64,000 bases of DNA. Source: Pedobacter ureilyticus (lineage in GTDB: Bacteria > Bacteroidota > Bacteroidia > Sphingobacteriales > Sphingobacteriaceae). The DNA is taken from the NCBI RefSeq assembly GCF_005925345.1, contig NZ_SSHJ01000005.1, positions 185,755 through 249,754 on the forward strand, written 5' to 3'. Under the pieces are notes generated by a model, which was not told the DNA's origin, did no database searches, and worked only from the letters and a program-made list of their open reading frames with translations. Positions 53,909-62,988 of this stretch are shown here, piece by piece; the first letter of the stretch is position 1; every line of letters starts with the position of its first letter. The translations under genes were made by a program, and so were the position numbers.

Positions 53909-54961
53909 TTATAGGCCAAGTATTTTTTTATTAAATGTAGCATCGCTTCCAGCAGCGGCAAAATCATCAAATGCTTTATCGGTTACGTTAATGATATGTT
54001 TTTTGATAAACTCGGCACCCTCACGAGCACCATCTTGTTGGTTTTTAATACAACATTCCCATTCCATAACGGCCCAACCTTTATAATCGTATTGCGCTAA
54101 CTTGCTGAAAATGGTTTTAAAATCTACTTGTCCGTCGCCTGGAGAACGGTAACGGCCAGCACGATTAGACCAGCTTTGGTAGCCGCCAAAAGTTCCCTGT
54201 CTTCCTGTAGGGTTAAATTCAGAGTCTTTGACGTGGAAAGCTTTAATTCTTTCGTGATATAGATCAATGTATTGGATGTAATCTAATTGTTGTAGCACAA
54301 AGTGCGATGGATCATAAAGCAAGCAAGCTCTTGGATGTTGATTTACCTTATCTAAAAACATTTCGTAGGTAATGCCGTCAAACAAATCTTCGCCAGGGTG
54401 TATTTCATAGCAAACGTCAACCCCGCAATTGTCAAATTCATTTAAGATTGGTAACCAACGTTTAGCTAATTCGGTGAAAGCCTCGTCAACCAAACCATCT
54501 GGACGCTGTGGCCAAGGATGGAAGAATTGCCATAACAACGACCCACTGAAGGTTGCATGTGCATTTAAGCCCAAATTCTGGGAAGCTTTAGCTGCATATT
54601 TTAGCTGTTGTATGGCCCATTCGGTGCGTGCTTTTGGATTGTTTTTTACTTCTGGCGCTGCAAAAGCATCAAACAATTCGTTATAAGCTGGGTGTACTGC
54701 AACTAACTGACCTTGCAGGTGTGTAGAAAGCTCGGTAATTTTTAAACCATGAGCAGCTACTTTGCCTGTTAGTTCATCAGCATAAGTTTTACTTTCTGCC
54801 GCTAATTTCAAATCAATGAAGCGATTATCTAAGGTTGGCATTTGGATGCCTTTAAAACCTAAATCGGCAGCCCATTTACAAATCGAATCTAATGAGTTAA
54901 AAGGTGCTTCATCACTGATAAATTGTGCTAAAAATACTGCGGGTCCTTGTATTGTAGTCAT
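53909..54961 (-). CDS. Sugar phosphate isomerase/epimerase-like TIM barrel
   Basis: 350 aa, no signal peptide. It resembles xylose-isomerase-like TIM barrels of keto-sugar clusters: WAADLGFKGIQMPTLDNRF, VCYEIHPGEDLFDG, CLLYDPSHFVLQ, FHVKDSEFNP and GWAVMEWECC, with Glu/Asp/His metal ligands. A cytoplasmic partner to the secreted barrel at 48948. Confidence 0.8.
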   Translation of the reverse strand: MTTIQGPAVFLAQFISDEAPFNSLDSICKWAADLGFKGIQMPTLDNRFIDLKLAAESKTYADELTGKVAAHGLKITELSTHLQGQLVAVHPAYNELFDAFAAPEVKNNPKARTEWAIQQLKYAAKASQNLGLNAHATFSGSLLWQFFHPWPQRPDGLVDEAFTELAKRWLPILNEFDNCGVDVCYEIHPGEDLFDGITYEMFLDKVNQHPRACLLYDPSHFVLQQLDYIQYIDLYHERIKAFHVKDSEFNPTGRQGTFGGYQSWSNRAGRYRSPGDGQVDFKTIFSKLAQYDYKGWAVMEWECCIKNQQDGAREGAEFIKKHIINVTDKAFDDFAAAGSDATFNKKILGL

Positions 54962-55075
54962 TTGTTGTTTTCGTTGTTCGTTTTTGGCTCCTGGTTGGTC
55001 GCTATTAGTTCTTCGCTTTTTGGTCTCTGTTATTCTTTTAACTGATGCCCTGCCGCGAATACCTGATTTCTTTAT

Positions 55076-56233
55076 TTAAACTATAAAATCATGCCATTTC
55101 TTGTCAGATTCGTTCGAAGCTACTGCATTTTCAATGAGTGCCATGCCTCTTACACCATCATATACATTAGGAAAATCTAACATTTGAGGTGTAGGCTCTT
55201 CATTGTTCAGCTTTGCTGCTAAGGTTAATGCGAAATTTCTGTAAATGTTGGCAAAAGCTTCTAGTAAACCTTCTGGATGGCCGCCTGGAGTTCTGGTGTT
55301 ATGTTTAGCGAAATCACCTAAGTAACCACTTCCGGCTCTGTATATTTCGGTAGGTTTATTTAACCACTTAACCAACAAAGTATTTGGCTCATGTTGGAAC
55401 CATTCTATTCCACCTTTTTCTCCGTAAATCCTAATATTGAGTGCATTTTCTTCGCCAGCAGCAATTTGCGAAGCAATTAAAACACCGTTTGCGCCATTGT
55501 CGAATTTCAATAAGATATTTCCATCGTCATCAATGCTTCTGCCTTCTACAACGATATTCAAATCGGCACAAATCTGCGTGATTTTTAAGCCAGAAATGTA
55601 TTCTGCTAAGTGCGCAGCGTGAGTACCAATATCGCCAATACAACCGCTTTTTCCAGATTTTTTAGGATCTGTACGCCAAGCCGCTTGTGCATTTCCTTCT
55701 CTCTCGCTTAAAGTACTTAACCAACCTTGTGGATATTCTACAATGATTTTTCTGATCTTACCTAATGCGCCATCCTTAACCATTTCTTTGGCTTGCTTTA
55801 CCATTGGGTAGCCCGAGTACGTATGGGTAAGACATAAGGTTAACCCTGTTTCTTCCACTTTTTGTTGCAGCAATTTTGCTTCTTCTAAAGTTAAAGTCAT
55901 TGGTTTTTCTATTACTACGTTAAAACCGTGTGCTAAAGCCATCATTGCTGGGGCAAAATGAGCAAAGTTTGGAGTTACTATAGTTACAAAGTGGATTCTT
56001 TTGTCTGCCGGTAGTTCACTTTCTTTTTTGATCATTTCTTCGTAGTTCAGATAGATTCTGTCTGCTGGAAGAAATAGCATTTTTCCTGATTCTATTGCAG
56101 TTTCTGGATTAACGCTCAATGCGCCACAGCAAAGTTCAATTAATCCATCCATATTTGCGGCAATACGGTGTACAGCGCCGATGAATGCATCTTTGCCGCC
56201 GCCTATCATGCCCATTCTTATTTTTTCTTTCAT
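55076..56233 (-). CDS. Cytoplasmic Gfo/Idh/MocA oxidoreductase
   Basis: 385 aa. NAD-binding RMGMIGGGKDAFIGAVHRIA at the N-terminus, the EKPMTLTLEEAK motif with its catalytic lysine near residue 110, and a C-terminal substrate domain with GDIGTHAAHLAEYISG. No signal peptide. It probably reduces or oxidises the 3-position of a sugar inside the cell. Next gene upstream is the GMC oxidoreductase. Confidence 0.85.
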   Translation of the reverse strand: MKEKIRMGMIGGGKDAFIGAVHRIAANMDGLIELCCGALSVNPETAIESGKMLFLPADRIYLNYEEMIKKESELPADKRIHFVTIVTPNFAHFAPAMMALAHGFNVVIEKPMTLTLEEAKLLQQKVEETGLTLCLTHTYSGYPMVKQAKEMVKDGALGKIRKIIVEYPQGWLSTLSEREGNAQAAWRTDPKKSGKSGCIGDIGTHAAHLAEYISGLKITQICADLNIVVEGRSIDDDGNILLKFDNGANGVLIASQIAAGEENALNIRIYGEKGGIEWFQHEPNTLLVKWLNKPTEIYRAGSGYLGDFAKHNTRTPGGHPEGLLEAFANIYRNFALTLAAKLNNEEPTPQMLDFPNVYDGVRGMALIENAVASNESDKKWHDFIV

Positions 56234-56301
56234 ATTTTGAAGGTTGTAGGTTATAAGTTGACTAGCAAAACTTAAAACTTATAACGTACTACTTAAAACT
56301 T

Positions 56302-58005
56302 TTAAAGGTTTCCTTTTTTCAATTCTTTTACTGCAAAATCTGCCGCACGGGCAGTTAAAGCCATAAATGTTAACGAAGGATTTTGGCATCCGATAGAAGG
56401 CATGCAGGCGCCGTCGGTAACAAAAACGTTTTTCACTTCGTGCATTTGGTTCCACTCGTTAAGTACCGAGGTTTTAGGGTCTTTACCCATTCTTGCGGTT
56501 CCCATTTCATGGATAGCCATACCAGGGTAGCAGTCGTTATCGTAAGTTTTGATGTTTTTTGCACCGGCAGCTTCAAGCATTTCGGCAGCATCGTTCATCA
56601 TATCTTGACGCATTTTCTTCTCGTTCTCTTTGTACTCGCAGTCTATAGCTAATACCGATTGCCCCCATTTGTCTTTTTTCGAATGATCTATATAGGCACG
56701 ATTTTCGTAATAAGGTAGCATTTCTCCAAAACCACCCATTCCCATTCTCCAAGCTCCAGGCGTAGTCATTTTCTGTTTAAATTCTGCTCCAAATGCTAAT
56801 TCTGCCACATCATTTTGCCAGTTTTGTCTAGAAGCGCTTCCTTGGTAACCGAAACCTCTTAGGTAATCACGTTTATCGCTGCCTACGTTCCTAAAACGAG
56901 GAATATAAAAGCCATTGGCACGACGGCCGTAGGTGTAAAATTTATCGAAACCTTCAAATTCGCCATTAGCACCACAACGGAAATGGTGATCCATTAAATT
57001 GTGCCCTAACTGGCCACTGCCATTACCTAAACCGTTAGGATGCTCGTCTGAAGTTGAGTTCAACAAAATGAAAGTAGTGCCTAAAGTAGAACCGTTTACA
57101 AAAACGATCTTGGCATAAAATTCCATCGTTTTGTTAGTTAACGCATCAATTACAGCTACTCCTTTTGCTTTTTTGGTGTCTTTATCGTAAATGATGTGGT
57201 TTACGATAGAATAAGGTCTTAGCGTTAAGTTTCCGGTATCTACTGCAGCAGGTAGGGTAGACGATTGTGTGCTGAAATATGCGCCAAACGGACAACCACG
57301 ACTGCATAAATTACGGTATTGGCAATTACCACGACCATTATGAGGTACCGTTAAGTTGGCTACACGACCAATGGTCAATAGGCGTTCGTTACCCCATTTT
57401 TGTTTAATGCTTTCTTTTACTGATTTTTCAACGACGTTTAAATCCATTGGTGGAAGAAATTGTCCATCAGGTAAAACACCTTCTAAACCTTCGTTCTGAC
57501 CACTAATTCCAGCAAATCTTTCAGTATAATCATACCAAGGTGCTAAATCTTTATATCTAATAGGCCAATCGTTTCCGTAGCCGTCTTTTGCATTTTCTTC
57601 GAAGTTTACATCTCCAAAACGGTAACTCTGGCGGCCCCACATTAATGATTTTCCACCTACGTGAAAACCTCTGTACCAATCAAATCTTTTTACTTCTGTA
57701 TAAGGGCATTCTAGATCGTTTACCCACCATTTTTCTGTTACTTCGTTGTAAGGATAATCTCTTTTTTGCACAGGGTGAGTTCTTTTCATCTCCTCAGTTA
57801 ACCTGCCAGCATGTTTAACATCCCAAGGGTTTTTCATTGCACCATCATAATCTTTGATGTGCTCAATATTCATCCCTCTTTCTAGCATTAACACTTTAAG
57901 GCCTTTTTCCGTAAGTTCTTTAGCGGCCCAACCGCCGCTTATACCCGAACCAACCACAATAGCATCGTAAGTATTTTCGGCTTTTAGATTTATATTTAAG
58001 TTCAT
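56302..58005 (-). CDS. GMC oxidoreductase, gluconate/glucoside dehydrogenase large subunit type
   Basis: 567 aa. FAD-binding IVVGSGISGGWAAKELTEKG at the N-terminus and GMC C-terminal signature IHEMGTARMG and DGACMPSIGCQNPSLTFMAL near the end. The stretch NCQYRNLCSRGCPFGA has the C-x5-C-x3-C pattern that holds an iron-sulfur cluster in FAD-glucose dehydrogenases. With the subunit-3 protein (58042) and a cytochrome it should oxidise glycosides in the periplasm, exported with the Tat leader of its partner since it has no leader of its own. Confidence 0.88.
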   Translation of the reverse strand: MNLNINLKAENTYDAIVVGSGISGGWAAKELTEKGLKVLMLERGMNIEHIKDYDGAMKNPWDVKHAGRLTEEMKRTHPVQKRDYPYNEVTEKWWVNDLECPYTEVKRFDWYRGFHVGGKSLMWGRQSYRFGDVNFEENAKDGYGNDWPIRYKDLAPWYDYTERFAGISGQNEGLEGVLPDGQFLPPMDLNVVEKSVKESIKQKWGNERLLTIGRVANLTVPHNGRGNCQYRNLCSRGCPFGAYFSTQSSTLPAAVDTGNLTLRPYSIVNHIIYDKDTKKAKGVAVIDALTNKTMEFYAKIVFVNGSTLGTTFILLNSTSDEHPNGLGNGSGQLGHNLMDHHFRCGANGEFEGFDKFYTYGRRANGFYIPRFRNVGSDKRDYLRGFGYQGSASRQNWQNDVAELAFGAEFKQKMTTPGAWRMGMGGFGEMLPYYENRAYIDHSKKDKWGQSVLAIDCEYKENEKKMRQDMMNDAAEMLEAAGAKNIKTYDNDCYPGMAIHEMGTARMGKDPKTSVLNEWNQMHEVKNVFVTDGACMPSIGCQNPSLTFMALTARAADFAVKELKKGNL

Positions 58006-58041
58006 TTTGTTCGTTTTGTTTTGTTTAGCGGAAGCATGTTT

Positions 58042-58626
58042 TTAGGTAGCCCAAGATTTTTGGCCAGGTTTAAGGGGATAAGCACCATCGTAACTGCCAG
58101 GGATCATTAGATACTCACGAGCTTGGGTACAGCCAATTTCTGAAGAGAAATAGCCTAGAGAAGTAAGATCTCTTACTACCGTGAAGAAATAAGTAAGGTC
58201 TACTTTTTCAGGAAGTTTATTCTTTTTTTGATCTAACGTTTCCTGTCTCAGTGTGGTCAGCATTTTTTTGCGCTCTACCAATGGAATCAACGCAAAGCTT
58301 TTTTTGTAAGTCTTTTTAGCCCTTGCCTCAAATTCGACTAAACCTTTGTAGAACGATTGTTGTTGCTTGGCCGGATAACAGTCTTTAATCATCATAGGAA
58401 TAAACTTGCCTACGCCTGCTGCTTTTGCTCCAGGAGAAGATTTAGTGGTTGGGATGATTACGTCTGCAATTTCGGTTAGTGCCTTTAGTTGTTCTACCGA
58501 AAAATTGACTGCATTTTTCTCGCTTTCAGGTAGGGTATAACTGCTGAACAAGATATCCGTTGTTCCAGCAGAAATAGCGGTTCCTAAAAGGATAGCTACA
58601 TTTCTAAGTGCTGCTCTTCTGTCCAT
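58042..58626 (-). CDS. Gluconate 2-dehydrogenase subunit 3 family protein
   Basis: 194 aa. A Tat-like leader (MDRRAALRNVAILLGTAISA) suggests it carries the GMC partner across the membrane as a hitchhiker. The central VEQLKALTEIADVIIPTTKS and the C-terminal SEIGCTQAREYLMIPGSYDG match the family. It is the first gene of the cluster; the GMC gene follows after 36 bases. Confidence 0.87.
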   Translation of the reverse strand: MDRRAALRNVAILLGTAISAGTTDILFSSYTLPESEKNAVNFSVEQLKALTEIADVIIPTTKSSPGAKAAGVGKFIPMMIKDCYPAKQQQSFYKGLVEFEARAKKTYKKSFALIPLVERKKMLTTLRQETLDQKKNKLPEKVDLTYFFTVVRDLTSLGYFSSEIGCTQAREYLMIPGSYDGAYPLKPGQKSWAT

Positions 58627-58787
58627 ATCATGGTATATTTTGGTTTTGTAAGTGTGTTTTTTACACTATATAATTTTACGTAATAATAGTAATTAAAATT
58701 TTGAAATCAATACTTGTTACAACTTTGGTACAATATTGACATCAAATGCAAACTATTTTATCAAGTTTAATTTAGTCACTGCCAAAT

Positions 58788-59873
58788 TTATTTTATTTGG
58801 TATTGGTTAAAAATTTGGGTTAGTTGCGGGGCTAAGCCTTCTGCCATTCTGTAAAAACCTAAGTCATTCGGATGTATACCATCAGTACTTGCGTCATGGT
58901 CGTCGCCCAATAGTTTCTCTGAAGTAATTAAATACAAATCTTTTACGCCGGCGTTTCTCAAGCGGTTAAAGGCGGCTGTTATTTCCTCATTTTGTTGGCT
59001 TACTCTTTCTCTCACATCCAAATCGAAATTTCCTTGTTCCCTAAAAATAGATTGTATTAAAATAATTGGCGCTTTAGTATGATTTGCCCTAATGGTTTTA
59101 ACAAAATCTTCGGTTCTTTCTTTTATTTGTTTTGGCGACGGATTTGGAACACAATCTAATACGAAAGCATCTGCTTCAATATCGCTAATCATTTTAGCGG
59201 CAGCTTTTTCCATTTTGGCGTTGCCACTGATACCTATGTTCATAAAATATAACCCAGTATTTCGGGATAATATTGCTGGATAAGCCATTCCAGGCCTTCC
59301 GGCAGAAGCCCCGTGGACGATACTAGAACCATAAATAACGATACGTTTTTTGAAAGGATTGGCTAAAGCGACAATATTGCTTCCCTCATCAATGCCAATT
59401 GCTAAGCTTTTAAGCTCATCGTACAACGGTAAGAAAAGCATGCATTCCTTTTCGGCATTATCCATAGCTTTAACTAGCGTAAATTCACTGCAAATATCAG
59501 TAGGTCTGCCAACGCCTGCAAATTGCCATTTACCATCTTTTTTGATGTAGAGGTCTAAACCTTTTTGGGCAATAGGTGTAAGGTTATTTAATGCTTTGCT
59601 ATTTGTAACACACCATTTTGCACTTATCGTTTTACTATTTGTTTTAAAAACTACGGCTAAACCTGCCGAATGGGTTAACAGTCGTTTTACAGCAATAGGT
59701 AAATCGCTGTATCTGGCTGTATCAACCCTGTGGTATGGCTGCGGCGTATGAAATGCTTTTCCGTACAAATGGAATTTGCTCGCATCCTGATACACAATTT
59801 TTGGAGTTTGTGCATAGCTATTGTTACACCAAACTATTAATAGTGCAAAAAGGCAAGTAATTTTAAATCTCAT
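58788..59873 (-). CDS. Secreted SGNH/GDSL hydrolase
   Basis: 361 aa from the ATG at 59873, signal peptide MRFKITCLFALLIVWCNNSY. The N-terminal about 30-165 is a beta-rich domain seen in this class, followed by the SGNH hydrolase fold: block I IYGSSIVHG with the nucleophilic serine, GISGNAKMEKAA as block II, and DGIHPND as block V with Asp and His. Such enzymes deacetylate glycans or cleave esters. It is upstream of the sugar cluster on the same strand. Confidence 0.82.
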   Translation of the reverse strand: MRFKITCLFALLIVWCNNSYAQTPKIVYQDASKFHLYGKAFHTPQPYHRVDTARYSDLPIAVKRLLTHSAGLAVVFKTNSKTISAKWCVTNSKALNNLTPIAQKGLDLYIKKDGKWQFAGVGRPTDICSEFTLVKAMDNAEKECMLFLPLYDELKSLAIGIDEGSNIVALANPFKKRIVIYGSSIVHGASAGRPGMAYPAILSRNTGLYFMNIGISGNAKMEKAAAKMISDIEADAFVLDCVPNPSPKQIKERTEDFVKTIRANHTKAPIILIQSIFREQGNFDLDVRERVSQQNEEITAAFNRLRNAGVKDLYLITSEKLLGDDHDASTDGIHPNDLGFYRMAEGLAPQLTQIFNQYQIK

Positions 59874-60179
59874 CGCTTTAAAGATAAATTCGGACAATTG
59901 GTATCCATAAAATTAGAATAACGACAGTAATAAATGAAATTTGTTAATACATTTTTGTTTGAAAAAAAATAAAAAGAAATTTCCTTTTGTTTCGTTTATA
60001 TCTGCCAAATTCCTCCTAAGTGATTAAAACATCGAAAAATGCTATTAATTGTTTCTTTTTTGTTCTACAGCAAAAACTTTACTGCCGCTTTGGAAGTAAA
60101 TAATAAGAAAGATTTAGGGAAACTCGCCTAACAATTTTAGTCGTATAAAAATTAACTTATTTTTTATACCTTAGTTTTT

Positions 60180-60273
60180 TGTGTTCGCAAAAGAAATATT
60201 TCGGGCATAAAAATTACGCATGATATTAGTACTTGTGCTTAACCGGCAATGCCCACCATTGTCGGTTTTTTTA
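60180..60273 (+). ncRNA. Candidate small RNA between the GDSL and threonine dehydrogenase genes
   Basis: A possible -7 element (TACCTTAG, one mismatch to TAnnTTTG) at 60167-60174 and a terminator ending 60273 would bound a transcript of about 90 nt. No coding potential was seen and no RNA family recognised. Confidence 0.3.
60242..60273 (+). terminator. Orphan rho-independent terminator
   Basis: ACCGGCAATG pairs with CATTGTCGGT (one G-U) around CCCAC and is followed by seven T residues. The gene on its left reads in the other direction. Confidence 0.75.
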
Positions 60274-60568
60274 TGCTATTGTATCTACATCTCTAAACCA
60301 GAAATAATTGTTTTTCGTTAAGTTTGCTTGGTTTGGCTTGTAAGTATATACACATGTGTTTTAAAAATGGTACTCCATTAATCAGCCTTTTTATTTAAAA
60401 ATATCGCATCATATAAAACCTTATAAAAAAGCATATCATTTTTTTAAAGGCAAATACGCTCACTTCCAAACTTCGTCATTTAACTCCTATAAATTTATAA
60501 GTATCGCAAAATCATCTCAACAAGCAGAGATACTGCTAAGAGAAATTTCTAGGTTGCATTCATTTTTT

Positions 60569-60576
60569 TACCTTTG
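60569..60576 (+). promoter_or_regulatory. -7 promoter element for the threonine dehydrogenase gene
   Basis: TACCTTTG is an exact TAnnTTTG match, 18 bases before the ATG at 60595. No well-spaced -33 TTTG. Confidence 0.45.
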
Positions 60577-60594
60577 TCAAATTTATTTTCATAC

Positions 60595-61539
60595 ATGAGC
60601 GACAAAATTCTTGTTTTAGGTTCTAATGGACAAATAGGTACCGAGTTGGTGACAGCATTACGTGCTGGTTATGGTAACGATAATGTAGTTGCTTGTGATA
60701 TCAGAAGACCAGATTATGAGATTAAAAATGCTGGGCCTTTCGAGTTTGTGAACGTATTAGATAAGGATATATTAAAATCCATCTTCGAAAAATACAAACC
60801 TACACAGGTTTATTTGTTGGCAGCTTTACTTTCTGCAACGGGAGAGCAAAATCCTAAATTAGCTTGGGATTTAAACATGAATGGCTTGCTAAATATATTG
60901 GATTACGCACTCACTTATAAAACTACTAAAATTTACTGGCCTAGTTCTATCGCCGTGTTTGGCCCAAATTCTCCAAAAGATAATACCCCACAATTTTGCA
61001 CCATGGATCCAAATACGGTTTATGGCATTAGCAAGTTGGCTGGAGAGCGCTGGTGCGAGTATTATCATCAGAAGTATAATTTAGATGTGAGAAGTATCCG
61101 TTATCCCGGATTAATTAGCTGGAAGGCTGCGCCAGGTGGTGGTACCACAGATTACGCCATACATATTTTCCATGATGCACTGAAAAAAGGTAGTTATTCG
61201 TCGTTCTTGTCGGCAGAAACGGAATTGCCAATGATGTACATGGATGATGCCATTAGAGGAACCATCGAATTGATGGATGCACCTGCAGATCAGCTCAGTA
61301 TCCGCTCTAGTTATAACTTTGGAGGGGTAAGTTTTACGCCAGAAGTATTGGCGGCAGAAATTAGAAAGCACATTCCTAATTTTAAATTGATTTATGCCGA
61401 AAACGACCCGAGGCAAGAAATTGCCAATAGCTGGCCAAAATCTATAGATGATAGCTTTGCAAGAACCGAATGGGGCTGGAAACCCGAATTCGATTTAGCT
61501 AAGATGACAACAGATATGTTAACGAATTTAAAGAAATAA
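60595..61539 (+). CDS. L-threonine 3-dehydrogenase (SDR/epimerase type)
   Basis: 314 aa. NAD-binding GSNGQIGTEL at the N-terminus, catalytic YGISKLAGE, and family-specific stretches SIRYPGLISWKAAPGGGTTD, LPMMYMDDAIRGTIELMDAP and ANSWPKSIDDS. This family of epimerase-fold threonine dehydrogenases converts L-threonine to 2-amino-3-ketobutyrate. The kbl ligase gene is not nearby. Upstream in-frame TTG at 60574 is less likely than the ATG. Confidence 0.85.
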   Translation: MSDKILVLGSNGQIGTELVTALRAGYGNDNVVACDIRRPDYEIKNAGPFEFVNVLDKDILKSIFEKYKPTQVYLLAALLSATGEQNPKLAWDLNMNGLLNILDYALTYKTTKIYWPSSIAVFGPNSPKDNTPQFCTMDPNTVYGISKLAGERWCEYYHQKYNLDVRSIRYPGLISWKAAPGGGTTDYAIHIFHDALKKGSYSSFLSAETELPMMYMDDAIRGTIELMDAPADQLSIRSSYNFGGVSFTPEVLAAEIRKHIPNFKLIYAENDPRQEIANSWPKSIDDSFARTEWGWKPEFDLAKMTTDMLTNLKK

Positions 61540-61542
61540 ATA

Positions 61543-61612
61543 AAAGGTTGAGGGCTGGAAGGTTGAGGGATCAAGGTCTCAAATCTCACATCTCAATACT
61601 CAATACTCAAAA
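61543..61612 (+). repeat. Seven-base repeat block before yebC
   Basis: GGTTGAGGGCTGGAA and GGTTGAGGGATCAAGG stand in tandem, followed by TCTCAAA, TCTCACA, TCTCAAT, ACTCAAT, ACTCAAA (61577-61611), five seven-base units. It reaches the yebC start within a few bases. Confidence 0.65.
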
Positions 61613-61614
61613 AA

Positions 61615-62343
61615 ATGGGAAGAGCATTCGAATTTAGAAAAGAAAGAAAATTTAAGCGTTGGTCTAAAATGGCCGTACAGTTTACGCGTATTGGTAAAGA
61701 TATTGTAATGGCAGTTAAGGAATCTGGACCCAATCCAGAAACCAACTCGCGTTTACGTACTGCCATGCAAAATGCCAAGGCAGTAAATATGCCAAAAGAT
61801 AGGGTAGAAGCGGCAATTAAGCGTGCTACCGATAAAACTTTGGCTAATTACGAAGAAATTGTGTACGAAGGCTATGCCCCACACGGCGTAGCAGTTTTAA
61901 TTGAAACGGCAACCGATAATACCAACCGTACAGTAGCTAACGTGCGTAGTTACTTCAACAAAACAGATGGTTCTTTAGGTAAAACCGGGTCTTTAGATTT
62001 TATTTTCAGCCGTAAATCTATTTTTAGATTTGCGCCAGCCGAAGATTTAGATTTGGAAGAGTTAGAGTTTGAATTGATTGATGCCGGCTTAGAGGAGCTT
62101 TACGTAGAAGCTGATGAAGAAGGAAATGATATTGCGGTAGCACAGGGTGCCTTCGAAAATTTTGGGTCTTTACAAAAAGCTTTAGAAGAGAAAGGTATTG
62201 AGTTAAAGAGTTCTAAACTAGAACGCATCGCTTTGTCGCACCATGAAGTGACCGAAGAACAAGCCGCAGACGTACTGAAGTTGATTGATAAGTTAGAGGA
62301 AGATGATGACGTTCAGGCCGTTTATCACAACATGGCCGAGTAA
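61615..62343 (+). CDS. yebC: YebC/PmpR family transcriptional regulator
   Basis: 242 aa, typical length. MGRAFEFRKERKFKRWSKMA, GPNPETNSRLRTAMQNAKA, VYEGYAPHGVAVLIETATDN and the C-terminal LELIDAGLEE-like part are YebC hallmarks. YebC proteins act as DNA-binding regulators or translation factors in different bacteria. The ATG at 61615 fits all. A terminator follows. Confidence 0.92.
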   Translation: MGRAFEFRKERKFKRWSKMAVQFTRIGKDIVMAVKESGPNPETNSRLRTAMQNAKAVNMPKDRVEAAIKRATDKTLANYEEIVYEGYAPHGVAVLIETATDNTNRTVANVRSYFNKTDGSLGKTGSLDFIFSRKSIFRFAPAEDLDLEELEFELIDAGLEELYVEADEEGNDIAVAQGAFENFGSLQKALEEKGIELKSSKLERIALSHHEVTEEQAADVLKLIDKLEEDDDVQAVYHNMAE

Positions 62344-62362
62344 TCTGTTTTACTGGATGTTG

Positions 62363-62400
62363 AAATGCCTCGTAGGTTGCTAAACTTACGAGGCATTTTT
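62363..62400 (+). terminator. Rho-independent terminator after yebC
   Basis: AAATGCCTCGTAGGTT pairs with AACTTACGAGGCATTT (one G-U) around GCTA and is followed by T residues. Stem sequence resembles those at 24592 and 40937. Confidence 0.85.
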
Positions 62401-62410
62401 TATGTTTAAT

Positions 62411-62517
62411 TATTTTTTTTGAAGCGCAAGTTTCATGCTTTTCGGTTCCGAAAGTCCCGCTATCCGCTTTATCCCGAACTAACGTCGGGATGCCCGCTAC
62501 TATCGGGGCTAGTTTGG
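62411..62517 (-). repeat. Composite intergenic repeat element, compact copy 3
   Basis: On the minus strand: left module CCCCGATAGTAGCGGGC, a short core hairpin (TCCCGACGTTAGTTCGGGA, 62472-62490), then the right module AGCGGGACTTTC and ending with GCGCTTCAAAAAAAATAATT. Same module order as copies 1 and 2 but a third core. Confidence 0.6.
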
Positions 62518-62595
62518 CAAATCATGTGCTGCTGTTTATGCTTTCACAGCTATATCAGTACTCGGTTAAGCCTTATCTCTTTTTACTACACCCGT

Positions 62596-62823
62596 TTTCT
62601 GGCCAAGCGGCGCAGTTCTCGGGTAGAGCCTGTTTTGGGTACATTGCTTAATTACCACAACATGAAAAGGGTAAGTACAAGGGGTATAGCAAATGCGAAC
62701 AAACACGTTCTAATGGCGGACCTTACGTATAATCTGAAGAAATATCTGAAGTTTATCAGCAAAAAAGTTCAGCTCAATGCTCAAATGCTGGACCTGCCAA
62801 GGGAGGGGCGAAAACAGGATTGA
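62596..62823 (+). pseudogene. IS1182-type transposase, C-terminal remnant
   Basis: About 75 codons: RRSSRVEPVLGTLLNYHNMK, STRGIANANKHVLMADLTYN and LKKYLKF match the C-terminal end of IS1182-family DDE transposases. The open frame extends left to 62419 but that part reads through composite element copy 3 and has no transposase similarity. The catalytic region is missing. Confidence 0.7.
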
Positions 62824-62959
62824 TTTGGCTTACCTATCTTCGAATTGAGCCCTTCTAAAAAAGCAATAATTTTCTGTCATCAAAAAAACAAATATGCTTA
62901 AATAGCTCTAAAAGAGATTGGTTTTTGTGCTGTTTTTTAAGATGGCGGCGAAATGTGGG

Positions 62960-62988
62960 GTTGTGCAACAGTTACCCTTGTTAGCTGC
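62960..62988. repeat. Left end of a cassette-like unit
   Basis: GTTGTGCAACA (62960-62970), nine bases, then GTTAGCTGC (62980-62988). The complement of both is found at 63628-63636 and 63761-63771. The stop codon of the acetyltransferase gene falls inside GTTAGCTGC. Confidence 0.6.

Larger units (their letters stand above)
59874..60594. other. 721-base gene-free gap between divergent genes
   Basis: No gene was found. It contains a strong terminator with no gene in front (60242-60273), a -7-like TACCTTAG (60167) that fits a small RNA, and the -7 element of the threonine dehydrogenase gene (60569). The rest is AT-rich with no other structure seen. Confidence 0.6.

Noticed and set aside
60551..60576. 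A complete -33/-7 promoter from TTG at 60554 to TACCTTTG
   Set aside because: The spacing is only 12 bases, far from the 19-21 expected.
62419..62595. Left part of the 62419-62823 open frame as a real gene
   Set aside because: It reads through the composite repeat element; only the right part (from about 62596) resembles a transposase.
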